Assembly (NCBI GenBank): GCA_903851235.1
Contig: CAINNR010000019.1
Location: 1-44,677, forward strand
Origin: an uncultured Candidatus Berkelbacteria bacterium
GTDB lineage: Bacteria; Patescibacteriota; UBA1384; XYA2-FULL-43-10; CAINNR01
Reading direction: 5' to 3'
DNA length: 44,677 bases
The notes beneath the pieces were generated by a model. The model had not been told where the DNA came from. It saw only the letters and a list, made by a program, of their open reading frames with translations, and made no database searches. Positions within the stretch are counted from its first letter, which is position 1, and each line of letters starts with the position of its first letter. Shown piece after piece: positions 26,511-34,550 of this stretch. Made by a program: the position numbers and the translations under genes.

Positions 26511-29417
26511 ATGTTCAAAAAAGTTGACTCACAATTAAATCTACCGAAATTAGAGGAAGGAATCCTCAATTTTTGGGACCAAGATAAAACATTTGAAAAA
26601 TCGTTGGTGCTTCGCAAACATGCTCCGCGCTACACTTTTTATGATGGCCCGCCATTTGCCACAGGGATGCCCCATTACGGGCATATTTTGACCGGTTTGA
26701 TGAAAGATGTCATTCCGCGCTATTGGACAATGAAGGGCAAATTGGTAGAACGCAGATGGGGTTGGGACTGTCACGGCTTGCCGATTGAGAATATCGCCGA
26801 AAAAGAGCTTGGCATCAAATCAAAAAAACAAATCGAGGAAATGGGTGTTGACAAATTTAACGAATTTTGTCGATCAAAAATTCTCAGTTACGTTCCTGAG
26901 TGGAAAAAAATCATTCGCCGGATGGGTCGCTGGGTTGATATGGAAAATCCTTATATGACAATGGATCTATCTTACATGGAGTCGGTTTGGTGGGTTTTCA
27001 AACAGCTTTACGACAAGGGTTTGGTTTACGAAGGTTACCGCTCAATGCATATCTGTCCGCGTTGCGAAACAACACTGTCGCAATCAGAAGTTGCAGAAGG
27101 ATACAAAGATATTAAAGATTTGTCATTAATTGCCAAGTTTGAATTGGTAGACGAGCCGGGAACATATCTTTTGGCTTGGACGACAACACCTTGGACTCTG
27201 TTGGGAAATGTGGCGTTGGCAATAAATGAAAAGGTCATTTATTGCAAAGTCAAAAGTGATGGGGCCAAAGACTCTTATATTTTGGCCAAAGATCGATTAA
27301 AGGATGTTTTTAAAGATAACAAATATACTATTGTAGATGAAATTTCCGGTAAGGACTTGGTTGGGAAAAAATATGTTCCGTTATTTGATTATCATCAAAA
27401 CCAAAATATTGAGAATCAAAAAAACGGTTGGCAAGTCATTACGGCGGGTTTTGTCACCACCAATGAAGGCACCGGTATTGTTCACATTGCACCGGCGTTT
27501 GGTGAAGATGATTTGATTTTTGGCAAAAAATTGAATTTGCCGTTTATCCAACATGTTGGGATGGATGGAATTATCAAGTCTGGCTATGGAGAATTTTCCG
27601 GTCTGTCAGTAAAACCGGCCAATGATGTTCAGTCAACCGATGTTGCTATTATCAAACATCTTGCAAACAATAATTTGCTTTTCGACAAAGCGCAATATGA
27701 ACACAGTTATCCGCATTGCTGGCGTTGCGAAACTCCGCTGATCAATTACGCGACTTCTTCTTGGTTTGTCGCAGTCGAAAAAGAGAAAACCGAAGCGATA
27801 AATTTGGCCAAAGAGATAAATTGGTCGCCGAAACATATCAAATCCGGGCGCTTTGGTATGTGGCTTGCCGGCGCACGCGATTGGTCAGTTTCCCGTCAGC
27901 GATATTGGGCGAGCGTAATTCCAATTTGGCGTTGCGGAAAATGCAACCAAATTAAAGTTGTCGGATCGGTTTCCGAACTTGAGGAGTTATCCGGCGAAAA
28001 AGTAACAGATTTGCACAAACACATTGTTGATAAATTAACTTTCAAATGCGAAAAATGTGGCGGCGTAATGAAACGAATTCCAGATGTACTAGATACCTGG
28101 TTCGACTCCGGATCAATGCCGTACGCTCAAATTCATTATCCATTTGAAAATAAAACCAAATTTGAAGAAAATTTTCCGGCTGATTTTATCGCCGAAGGCG
28201 TTGATCAAACACGTGCATGGTTTTATTATCTTCACATTATTTCAACTGCAATATCTCAAAAACCGGCGTTCAAGAATGTCATTGTCAACGGCATTGTTTT
28301 GGCTGAAGATGGTAAAAAAATGTCAAAACACTTGAAGAATTATCCGGATCCGTCACAAGTTTTTGAAAAATACGGCGCCGATGTGCTTAGAATGTATCTT
28401 TTGTCATCACCGGTGATGGCGGCAGAAAACCTAAGTCTAAAGGAATCCGAACTTCAGGAGTTGCAACGCGGATTTTTCCGCATGCTTTGGAACTGTTATT
28501 CGTTTTTCGCCCTATATGCCTCAATTGAAAATTGGCAGGCGAAAAAGGATTTTGTGCCATCGGCAAATTTACTTGATGTCTGGATAGTTTCCAAAATTGA
28601 GGAATTGAATACGACAGTTGAAGAAAATTTGCAAGCTTATAATTTGCCGGCAGCAACCAGATCATTCTCTGCTTTCGTTGACGATTTATCAAATTGGTAC
28701 ATTCGACGAAGTCGAAAGAGATTTTGGAAATCCGAAAGCGACGATGACAAAAGCAATGCTTTTGGCAGCCTACATTATGTTTTGGTTAAACTGGCGAAAC
28801 TTTTGGCGCCGTTTGCACCATTTGTGGCCGAAGAAATTTTCAAAAATTTAACCGCTGAAGAGTCGGTTCATTTAGTGGATTTTCCCGCTTCCAATACACC
28901 GGCTATCAACAAAGAAATCGATGAACAAATGGACCGGGTTCGAAAAATTGTTGAAATCGGCTTATCTCATCGAGCGGAAGCGGGGATTAAAGTCCGTCAG
29001 CCATTATTGTCGCTAAAGTATAAATCAAAACAGCTATCAACAGAACTAGAATCAATTGTTGCTGACGAAGTCAATGTTCGAAGTATTTGGCATGATGACA
29101 AGATCTCCGGCGATGTTGAACTTGATACTGAAATGTCCGAGGAATTGTTAGCCGAGGGTACTGCTCGCGAATTTATCCGCGTTGTCCAATCACTTAGAAA
29201 AAAAGCCGGTTTTAACATTTCCGACAAAATCGATATTTTCTACCTTGCGTCCGATGCTAAATTTCTTTCGGCAATCAATAAGAATTCCCAGTACATTCTG
29301 AAAGAAACATTGGCCCAGTCATTGAACAACGAAGAAAACCAAGCGCTGGAAATTTCCGAAGAATCAAAAATTGATAACCAAAATATTCAAATCGGGGTGA
29401 GAAAGATCGGTGGATAA
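26511..29417 (+). CDS. ileS: Isoleucyl-tRNA synthetase
   Basis: A 968-residue class I synthetase that charges tRNA-Ile. The HIGH motif is HYGH (55-58) in PPFATGMPHYGHILTG, the eukaryote/archaeal-like form of IleRS. The editing domain includes WTTTPWTLLGN and GTGIVHIAPAFGEDD. Zinc-type pairs CGKC and CEKC flank the second half. The KMSKS loop reads KMSKH (603-607), where the related enzymes usually have Arg. The anticodon-binding and C-terminal domains follow. Its stop overlaps the rodA start by one base. Confidence 0.96.
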   Translation: MFKKVDSQLNLPKLEEGILNFWDQDKTFEKSLVLRKHAPRYTFYDGPPFATGMPHYGHILTGLMKDVIPRYWTMKGKLVERRWGWDCHGLPIENIAEKELGIKSKKQIEEMGVDKFNEFCRSKILSYVPEWKKIIRRMGRWVDMENPYMTMDLSYMESVWWVFKQLYDKGLVYEGYRSMHICPRCETTLSQSEVAEGYKDIKDLSLIAKFELVDEPGTYLLAWTTTPWTLLGNVALAINEKVIYCKVKSDGAKDSYILAKDRLKDVFKDNKYTIVDEISGKDLVGKKYVPLFDYHQNQNIENQKNGWQVITAGFVTTNEGTGIVHIAPAFGEDDLIFGKKLNLPFIQHVGMDGIIKSGYGEFSGLSVKPANDVQSTDVAIIKHLANNNLLFDKAQYEHSYPHCWRCETPLINYATSSWFVAVEKEKTEAINLAKEINWSPKHIKSGRFGMWLAGARDWSVSRQRYWASVIPIWRCGKCNQIKVVGSVSELEELSGEKVTDLHKHIVDKLTFKCEKCGGVMKRIPDVLDTWFDSGSMPYAQIHYPFENKTKFEENFPADFIAEGVDQTRAWFYYLHIISTAISQKPAFKNVIVNGIVLAEDGKKMSKHLKNYPDPSQVFEKYGADVLRMYLLSSPVMAAENLSLKESELQELQRGFFRMLWNCYSFFALYASIENWQAKKDFVPSANLLDVWIVSKIEELNTTVEENLQAYNLPAATRSFSAFVDDLSNWYIRRSRKRFWKSESDDDKSNAFGSLHYVLVKLAKLLAPFAPFVAEEIFKNLTAEESVHLVDFPASNTPAINKEIDEQMDRVRKIVEIGLSHRAEAGIKVRQPLLSLKYKSKQLSTELESIVADEVNVRSIWHDDKISGDVELDTEMSEELLAEGTAREFIRVVQSLRKKAGFNISDKIDIFYLASDAKFLSAINKNSQYILKETLAQSLNNEENQALEISEESKIDNQNIQIGVRKIGG

Positions 29418-30541
29418 TGCTCACCAAGTTACGTAGTTTTGATTTTGGACTGCTAATTACTTCGGCACTTCTAACTTTTAGTGGAATCGCCGTAATTTAT
29501 AGTTTGGTTTTTGCCGAAGTTGTAAGCAATTTGGCACTAAAACAGTTAATATTTTTTCTTGTTGCGCTTCTGATTATGTTTTTGCTGGCAACTTTTGACT
29601 ATCGGATTTTTTCTGGTGCCAGTTGGTATTTGTACCTCGGCGTCATTATTCTTTTGGTTTTGGTTGATCTCTTCGGTAAAACCACCGGTGGTGCGACACG
29701 TTGGATCGATTTGAAAATCTTTCAATTACAACCTTCAGAATTTTATAAATTTGTCTCGATAATATTTATGTCGGCATTTTTATCGCGGCGGATCGGTCGG
29801 GTGAGAATTGTTGATCTTTTGTACATGTTTTTAATGCTTCTGCCGCCATTATTCTTGATTCTAGTTGAGCCGGACTTGGGCACTGCGCTGGTTATTATTT
29901 TTACTTGGTTTGTTCTAATTATCTTTTCTCGACTTTCAGCCAAGCAATATTTATTCATTTTCGGTTCACTGGCAATAATTATAACGATATTTTTTCTCTC
30001 GGTTTACAAAATTAAGCCGTTCACACCGCTGTTGAAAGATTATCAACGGACCAGAGTTGAAACTTTGATTCATCCCTCGAAAGATAAAACTTACGCATAC
30101 AAACAGGGCTACAATGTCGCCCAAGCGCAAATTGCTATCGGTTCGGGCGGAATTTTTGGTCAAGGGTTAAGCCATGGTTCGCAATCGCAACTTCAATTTT
30201 TACCGAAACCGGAAACCGATTTTATTTTCTCCAGTTTCTCCGAAGCTTTCGGTTTAATCGGCGATTTAATTTTGTTTGCGGCTTACATTTTTCTTTTATT
30301 TCGCACCGTCGACATTGCCAAAGTCGCCAAAGACAATTTCGGTTATCTTTTAGCCGTTGGAGTTGGCGCGACGCTGACTTTTCAAATTATTATTAATGTT
30401 GCAATGAATATCGGTCTGGCGCCGGTAACCGGAATTCCGCTACCGTTTATCTCCGCCGGCGGATCCTCACTGATTACATCATTCGTTCTAATTGGTATTC
30501 TCCAGAGTATTTACATCCATCGGAAAAAAATAAGTTTCTAA
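29417..30541 (+). CDS. rodA: RodA/FtsW-family SEDS peptidoglycan polymerase
   Basis: A 374-residue protein with about ten membrane helices. Family motifs visible are TGGATRWIDL, QPSEFYKF, EPDLGTALVI, the loop with YQRTRVETLIHPSKDKTYAYKQGYNVAQAQIAIGSGG, FLPKPETDFIFSSFSEAFG and the C-terminal PVTGIPLPFISAGGSSL. SEDS proteins polymerise lipid II glycan strands. The choice of RodA over FtsW is a judgement from length and the start; no penicillin-binding protein or division gene lies nearby. It is translationally coupled to ileS, an unusual pairing. Confidence 0.88.
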   Translation: MLTKLRSFDFGLLITSALLTFSGIAVIYSLVFAEVVSNLALKQLIFFLVALLIMFLLATFDYRIFSGASWYLYLGVIILLVLVDLFGKTTGGATRWIDLKIFQLQPSEFYKFVSIIFMSAFLSRRIGRVRIVDLLYMFLMLLPPLFLILVEPDLGTALVIIFTWFVLIIFSRLSAKQYLFIFGSLAIIITIFFLSVYKIKPFTPLLKDYQRTRVETLIHPSKDKTYAYKQGYNVAQAQIAIGSGGIFGQGLSHGSQSQLQFLPKPETDFIFSSFSEAFGLIGDLILFAAYIFLLFRTVDIAKVAKDNFGYLLAVGVGATLTFQIIINVAMNIGLAPVTGIPLPFISAGGSSLITSFVLIGILQSIYIHRKKISF

Positions 30542-30564
30542 AAAACCACCCGAATTTGGGTGGT
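30541..30564 (-). terminator. Terminator of the 30583 orphan gene
   Basis: On the minus strand a 7-base stem (30558-30564 with 30545-30551) is followed by T5-6. It starts right at the rodA stop codon, so both genes end on the same hairpin. Confidence 0.8.
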
Positions 30565-30582
30565 GATGGTTTCGCCGAACAA

Positions 30583-30852
30583 CTACTCTGGTAATTCGTC
30601 AGAATCGATAATGCCAAGAGCTGAGTAAATTGAGTTGGAAGCGCCCGCGATTATTTTAGCTCCCCACAATGCCAGTAATGACGGGATTAATAAATAGAAC
30701 ACAGATGAGTGAAAATAGATAACATGGCATAAACACCATCCGCCAAAGGCAGATCCAGAAGCCAATAGTATTGCCCCAAAAAACAATCTCATGCCGAGAC
30801 GCGCAGTAATGAATTGCCACAATTCTCCTTTGGTAAAACCGCCATTATGCAT
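30583..30852 (-). CDS. Orphan two-helix membrane protein
   Basis: An 89-residue protein from the ATG at 30852, which lies nine bases after GGAG; an in-frame ATG at 30861 would add three residues but has no spacing from that GGAG. Two membrane helices are likely (about 20-42 and 47-70), separated by a His/Cys-containing loop (WCLCHVIYFHSS), and the C terminus is acidic (DSDELPE). No family recognised. It has its own promoter and terminator and is divergent from the orphan gene at 31041. Confidence 0.6.
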   Translation of the reverse strand: MHNGGFTKGELWQFITARLGMRLFFGAILLASGSAFGGWCLCHVIYFHSSVFYLLIPSLLALWGAKIIAGASNSIYSALGIIDSDELPE

Positions 30853-30892
30853 CGAATTCATCTCCGTTCATCGGGGTTTTTGCAACAATTAA

Positions 30893-30920
30893 ACTGTATC
30901 AAAATGTCTGACTTTGTCAA
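30893..30920 (-). promoter_or_regulatory. Promoter of the 30583 orphan gene
   Basis: Minus-strand TTGACA (30915-30920), 16-base spacer, TACAGT (30893-30898). The leader is about 35 bases. Confidence 0.55.
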
Positions 30921-30973
30921 TGTTCAAATATTTTATTAATCCATTTCCTTGTCAACAGAGGTGCTGAAAACTC

Positions 30974-31002
30974 TTGTCTCGAAAATACAATAGTGTTATG
31001 TT
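30974..31002 (+). promoter_or_regulatory. Promoter of the 31041 orphan gene
   Basis: TTGTCT (30974-30979), 17-base spacer, TATGTT (30997-31002). It is back to back with the minus-strand promoter at 30893-30920. Confidence 0.5.
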
Positions 31003-31040
31003 ATACCAAGGTCACAAATACTAGAGCGAGGTGATGGAAA

Positions 31041-31388
31041 GTGGCTGACCGCAGTTTTGTCTCACAGATTCGTGATGCAAGTAGAGCACAAAGGGATTTG
31101 GTGGGAGTTGCATACCTTGTCCACATTTTGGGTGTTCCATTTCCATGCGCTATGTATATCGCTCCAACCGAGAATAACATATCATGGCAAGTAGTCGAGT
31201 TTATTCTTCACACCCAAGGACGTTTGAATAATGTTAAAGCATTTCGTTGTGCCGTCATATCGATTCTTGAATGCGAAAGTTTGCCAGACCTTGATCCGTT
31301 CGATATCCTTTGCCGAATTTGCCCCGTTGGCGAAAACACCTCGTCGGTTATCAAACAGTTTTATACTTTGGCCCATCGTTGTAAATAA
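31041..31388 (+). CDS. Orphan hypothetical protein
   Basis: A 115-residue protein starting at GTG with GAGGTGA six bases upstream. It is predicted mostly helical, has six cysteines (including CAVISILEC, CRICP and the terminal HRCK) and no membrane helix or signal peptide. I cannot place it in a family. It is a one-gene unit with its own promoter and a strong hairpin terminator, directly before the insertion sequence. Confidence 0.55.
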   Translation: MADRSFVSQIRDASRAQRDLVGVAYLVHILGVPFPCAMYIAPTENNISWQVVEFILHTQGRLNNVKAFRCAVISILECESLPDLDPFDILCRICPVGENTSSVIKQFYTLAHRCK

Positions 31389-31396
31389 GATCTCCA

Positions 31397-31420
31397 AACC
31401 CGCAATCGCGGGTTTTATTT
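31397..31420 (+). terminator. Terminator of the 31041 orphan gene
   Basis: A perfect 7-base stem (AACCCGC 31397-31403 with 31408-31414) and an AATC loop followed by a T-rich tail. Confidence 0.85.
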
Positions 31421-31432
31421 TATCTCTGCGGA

Positions 31433-32584
31433 GGCTGAGATACATCGGTAACAAATCTGGTATGATCGAGAGTTCAAATCAGATTAATGAAAATGAGGTT
31501 ACCGATGAAAGTATTTAGTATCTCTCCACCCAATGTTATCCAACCGATTGTTTTAAACTTGCCAACATTCAAAAGAAAACCGATCGTTTTGGATGACAAA
31601 ATTAGTAGATGGCGCGGAATTGCCGACCTAATTAATTTATCTATGAGTGGTCGTCTTCGGTTGGAGTGGATGATATTCTTTGAGACAGCCGGAAATCATA
31701 ACGCATATAATACTTCCAAACATTTTAGTATCGCCCCAAAGACTTTTTACAAATGGCACAAAAGGTTCAACAACGGTTTAGTTAAAAAACTTGAAGATGA
31801 AACTACAAGACCAAAAAACACAAGAAAATGGCAGGTTACTGCCATAGAAGAATGTCGAATTATGAAACTTCGAAAGGCTAAAATCCACTATGGGAAACAA
31901 AAGATTAAAAAGCTCTACAAAACAGAATACAGTGAAGTAATATCAACTTGGAAAATCGAAAGAGTGATTCAAAAACATGATCTCTATCCTGATCCAATCA
32001 AAGCTGAAAAAACCCGATCTAAGCTCAAAAATGCCTCTAAAAAGAATAGAATCCAGAAGTTGGATATTTTAGAGGAGCATTGGTTCTTGCTTCATCTTGA
32101 TACGATTGTGATCTATTGGGGCAGTGTTAAAAGATACATCCTAACCGCCATCGATCATCATGGAAAGATCGCTTATGCCAGAATGTATACAACCAAATCA
32201 TCAAGGTCGGCAAAAGACTTTCTTTACCGGCTTCACTACTTGATTGATGCTGATATTTTAAATGTTCAAACAGACAACGGATCAGAGTTTTTTGCTGAAT
32301 TTGAAAAAGCACTAGCCGAACTTTCAATTCTTCATTGGTTCTCACGTCCAAGAACACCAGAGGACAACTCAGTGGTTGAAAAGTTCAATCAAACATTACA
32401 AGACGAATGGCTGAATGACGGCAACTTTACACCGGTCATTAATGACTTCAATAGAGAGCTAACTGATTGGTTAGAGGAATACAATTTTTACAGGCCACAC
32501 CAGACACTTGACTATCTTACACCGATTGAGTACCTTGAGGATACATTAAGAAAACAACAAAAGTTGTTACCTATGTACTCTGCC
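31433..32584 (+). mobile_element. IS481-like insertion sequence
   Basis: A roughly 1.15-kb element bounded by imperfect inverted repeats. TACATCGGTAACAA at 31441-31454 matches the reverse complement of 32564-32577 at 13 of 14 bases, and the match extends outward as GGCTGAG(A)/GGCAGAG to about 31433 and 32584. It carries one intact DDE transposase gene. I could not identify a target-site duplication, so the exact ends are uncertain by a few bases. The rplU promoter starts only 12 bases beyond the right end. Confidence 0.8.
31443..31507 (+). promoter_or_regulatory. Start-codon-sequestering hairpin in the transposase leader
   Basis: A perfect 10-base inverted repeat, CATCGGTAAC (31443-31452) with GTTACCGATG (31498-31507). 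The second arm includes the transposase ATG (31505-31507), and an inner AATCTG/CAGATT stem (31454-31459 with 31480-31485) strengthens the fold. RNA entering from upstream would hide the start codon, while a transcript starting inside the element would lack the first arm. Confidence 0.6.
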
Positions 32585-32599
32585 AGTGCAATCTCTTGA
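31505..32599 (+). CDS. IS481-like DDE transposase
   Basis: A 364-residue integrase-core transposase. The N-terminal 110 residues contain helix-turn-helix motifs (ISRWRGIADLINLSMSG; SIAPKTFYKWHKRF). The catalytic triad is Asp199 (HLDTIVIYWG), Asp257 (QTDNGSEF) and Glu292 (DNSVVEKFNQ), with 34 residues between the last two. YRPHQTLDYLTPIEYL near the C terminus is the usual ending of the family. The frame is intact, so the element may be active. I place the start at 31505 rather than 31487 because it sits inside the regulatory inverted repeat and fits the family start better; this is not certain. Confidence 0.88.
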   Translation: MKVFSISPPNVIQPIVLNLPTFKRKPIVLDDKISRWRGIADLINLSMSGRLRLEWMIFFETAGNHNAYNTSKHFSIAPKTFYKWHKRFNNGLVKKLEDETTRPKNTRKWQVTAIEECRIMKLRKAKIHYGKQKIKKLYKTEYSEVISTWKIERVIQKHDLYPDPIKAEKTRSKLKNASKKNRIQKLDILEEHWFLLHLDTIVIYWGSVKRYILTAIDHHGKIAYARMYTTKSSRSAKDFLYRLHYLIDADILNVQTDNGSEFFAEFEKALAELSILHWFSRPRTPEDNSVVEKFNQTLQDEWLNDGNFTPVINDFNRELTDWLEEYNFYRPHQTLDYLTPIEYLEDTLRKQQKLLPMYSASAIS

Positions 32600-32624
32600 C
32601 TATTTTTTTCTATTTTGCTACTAT
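32596..32624 (+). promoter_or_regulatory. Promoter of the rplU-secE-nusG-rplK operon
   Basis: TTGACT (32596-32601), 17-base spacer, TACTAT (32619-32624), with an extended TG at 32616-32617. The -35 overlaps the transposase stop codon, just outside the right inverted repeat of the insertion sequence. Confidence 0.6.
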
Positions 32625-32669
32625 TAATTTGTATTCCGTCGGGGATTTTTTAAATTAGGAGAGTGAATA

Positions 32670-32984
32670 ATGTTTGCAGTCGTCAGCGTTGCTGGCAAGC
32701 AGTTTATTGTCGAGGCCGGCAAGAAAATCAAAATCGATTCCAAAATGGAATCAAAAGATAAGAAATTAAAACTTTCTGATATTTTGTTGGTCGCCGACGA
32801 AAAAAAACTCACTCTTGGAACTCCGTTAATCACCGGCGCTTCAGTCGATGCTGAAATTATCGAAGAGAAGAAAGCAAAAAAAATCTTGGTAGTTAAACAT
32901 CATCCAAAAAAAAGATATCGTCGAACATTAGGGCATCGTCAAGACCAAACAACGCTCCAAATTTTGAAAATCAATCAAAAATAA
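32670..32984 (+). CDS. rplU: 50S ribosomal protein L21
   Basis: A 104-residue protein with the L21 pattern: FAVVSVAGKQFIVEAGKKI at the start, a central LGTPLITGASVDAEI, and the RNA-binding end KHHPKKRYRRTLGHRQDQTTLQI. GGAGAG lies before the ATG. In most bacteria L21 is followed by L27; here it is followed at ten bases by secE. It heads an operon for ribosome and transcription functions. Confidence 0.95.
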   Translation: MFAVVSVAGKQFIVEAGKKIKIDSKMESKDKKLKLSDILLVADEKKLTLGTPLITGASVDAEIIEEKKAKKILVVKHHPKKRYRRTLGHRQDQTTLQILKINQK

Positions 32985-32993
32985 TTCTCAACA

Positions 32994-33191
32994 ATGAAAA
33001 ACAATAAGTTGGTAAAGTATGTTATTGACTCGTACCAGGAACTGAAAAAAGTCACCTGGCCGACGAGAAAACAACTGATTCGTGACACGACGATTGTTGT
33101 TGTTTCTTCCGCTGTTGCGACAGCAATTTTGGCCCTGATAGATTTAGGTCTGACAAACGCTTTGCAATATTTTGTCTCACTGAAAGGATAA
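32994..33191 (+). CDS. secE: Preprotein translocase subunit SecE
   Basis: A 65-residue single-helix SecE. The conserved cytoplasmic amphipathic segment YQELKKVTWPTRKQL is followed by one membrane helix (about 33-57). It stabilises SecY in the protein export channel. It directly precedes nusG with one base between, the usual bacterial pairing. Confidence 0.95.
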   Translation: MKNNKLVKYVIDSYQELKKVTWPTRKQLIRDTTIVVVSSAVATAILALIDLGLTNALQYFVSLKG

Positions 33192-33192
33192 A

Positions 33193-33882
33193 ATGGAAAA
33201 GTCAAAAGTCAAAAGTCAAAAGTTGAAAGTTGAAAAATCGGAAATAAAACCCGATGAACTTGTTGATGAGAAAACTAAGGCTGATCTATCAGTGGATATT
33301 GAAGATACCGCACCTGAGGTGGAAAAACCAACAATCTTGAAAACAAATCGTCAGTCCGGAGAACGCAACTGGTATGTAATCCATACATACTCTGGCTATG
33401 AAGAGCAGGTTTTCGATAATCTAAAACAACGAATCGAATCATTTGGTATGGAAGACAAGATTTTTGATGTTATTGTTCCTAAAGAAAAACAAATTGAAAT
33501 CCGGAATGGCAAGCGAAAAACCGTCGAAAAAAGAATTTTTCCCGGTTATGTTCTTGTCGACATGATTGTTGATGATGACTCTTGGTATGTTGTTCGAAAT
33601 ACTCCGAATGTCACCGGTTTTATCGGTTTTGGTGTCAGACCGACCCCGATGTCAATTGAGGAAATTGAGCGAATCAAAAAACGTATGGGCGTTGAGGAAC
33701 CGAAATACAAAATTGAATTTGCAATCAATGATCTCGTTCGAATTACCGATGGTGCACTCAAAGGATTTGAAGCCAAGGTCGAAGATATCGATCACGATAA
33801 GGGCAAGATCAAAGTATTGGTAAATATGTTTGGCCGAGAAACTCCGGTAAATCTGGATTTCTTGCAGGTAAAGAAAGTATAA
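33193..33882 (+). CDS. nusG: Transcription factor NusG
   Basis: A 229-residue NusG. The NGN domain spans about 55-165 ([45 protein letters not shown]) and the KOW domain about 175-229 ([19 protein letters not shown]). It couples RNA polymerase to ribosomes or Rho. An extra Lys-rich head of about 50 residues is encoded partly by five tandem 7-base repeats (33201-33235). secE and rplK flank it as in most bacteria. Confidence 0.96.
   Translation: MEKSKVKSQKLKVEKSEIKPDELVDEKTKADLSVDIEDTAPEVEKPTILKTNRQSGERNWYVIHTYSGYEEQVFDNLKQRIESFGMEDKIFDVIVPKEKQIEIRNGKRKTVEKRIFPGYVLVDMIVDDDSWYVVRNTPNVTGFIGFGVRPTPMSIEEIERIKKRMGVEEPKYKIEFAINDLVRITDGALKGFEAKVEDIDHDKGKIKVLVNMFGRETPVNLDFLQVKKV
33201..33235 (+). repeat. 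Heptamer tandem repeat inside nusG
   Basis: GTCAAAA three times followed by GTTGAAA twice. Because the unit is 7 bases, gain or loss of one copy would shift the nusG frame near the start codon. Confidence 0.85.
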
Positions 33883-33892
33883 GGATAAAACA

Positions 33893-34318
33893 ATGGCAAA
33901 AGAAATAAAAGCGATAATTAAATTACAGTGTTCGGCTGGCAAAGCTAACCCTGCACCCCCGGTTGGACCGGCGCTCGGTCAACATGGTGTCAACATCATG
34001 GAATTTTGCAATTCGTTCAATGAGAAAACCAGAGAACTTGGTGATACAATAATTCCGGTCGAAATTACGATATTTGAAGACCGAAGTTTTACATTCATTT
34101 TAAAAAATCCGCCGGCGGCAATTCTTTTGAAAAAAGCAATAAATGTTGAAAAGGGCTCTGGCAGTGCAAAAAAAGAAAAAGTCGGAAAAATTTCCCAAGC
34201 AAAACTTCGAGAAATTGCTGAGGTTAAATTACCAGATTTAAATGCTAAAACTGTCGAGGCGGCAATGAACACTTTGGCCGGTACGGCAAAAAATATGGGC
34301 ATTGAAGTTGAAAAATGA
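33893..34318 (+). CDS. rplK: 50S ribosomal protein L11
   Basis: A 141-residue L11 with the N-terminal [32 protein letters not shown] signature and C-terminal rRNA-binding domain ([21 protein letters not shown]). It forms the GTPase-associated centre with 23S rRNA. Here it ends the operon: rplA, which normally follows at once, is not present and a terminator comes next. Confidence 0.96.
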   Translation: MAKEIKAIIKLQCSAGKANPAPPVGPALGQHGVNIMEFCNSFNEKTRELGDTIIPVEITIFEDRSFTFILKNPPAAILLKKAINVEKGSGSAKKEKVGKISQAKLREIAEVKLPDLNAKTVEAAMNTLAGTAKNMGIEVEK

Positions 34319-34326
34319 CATGGAGT

Positions 34327-34358
34327 GTTAATCTGAGCGAAGCCTAAGGATCCAGACG
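34327..34358 (+). repeat. Degenerate palindromic repeat fragment after rplK
   Basis: The segment with CTGAGCGAAGCCTAAGGATC resembles the family of dispersed elements built around CTGAGCGAAGC-GAAGGATC, seen between genes in many environmental genomes; a related copy lies inside cysS at 42612-42666. The resemblance is from memory of the motif. Confidence 0.35.
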
Positions 34359-34375
34359 GATTTATATTATAGAAC

Positions 34376-34407
34376 AAAAATCTTCCTAGGAAATTAGGGA
34401 GATTTTT
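34376..34407 (+). terminator. Terminator of the rplU-rplK operon
   Basis: A 13-base stem (34376-34388 with 34395-34407) with one G-T wobble and a 6-base loop, ending in five T. Confidence 0.8.
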
Positions 34408-34415
34408 GCTATAAT
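34407..34415 (+). promoter_or_regulatory. Extended -10 promoter of the mfd-like gene
   Basis: TG (34407-34408), C, perfect TATAAT (34410-34415), overlapping the end of the preceding terminator. The -35 is poor. Confidence 0.55.
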
Positions 34416-34445
34416 ATGGTGTCGAATAAAATAATAATTGCGTCC

Positions 34446-34514
34446 AATTTGCTATCCACGACCCGAGAAGCCAAAGGAGGGGCAAAGGCTTTCTAGATAC
34501 GCAGATAGCAAATT
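34446..34514 (+). ncRNA. Structured leader RNA before the mfd-like gene
   Basis: A perfect 11-base stem (AATTTGCTATC 34446-34456 with 34504-34514) encloses an inner AGAAGCC/GGCTTTCT stem (34466-34472 with 34487-34494, one bulge) whose loop contains AAAGGAGGGG. Flanking TGCGT and AACGCA can extend the outer helix. It does not match a riboswitch class I know. It could be a cis-regulatory leader or a small RNA of its own. Confidence 0.45.
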
Positions 34515-34550
34515 AAACGCACTAATTGAATAGTAGCAAAATTAAAGATA

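Noticed and set aside
31454-31485. tRNA T-arm-like GAGAGTTCAAATC
   Set aside because: No acceptor, D or anticodon arm surrounds it; it lies in the transposase leader hairpin.
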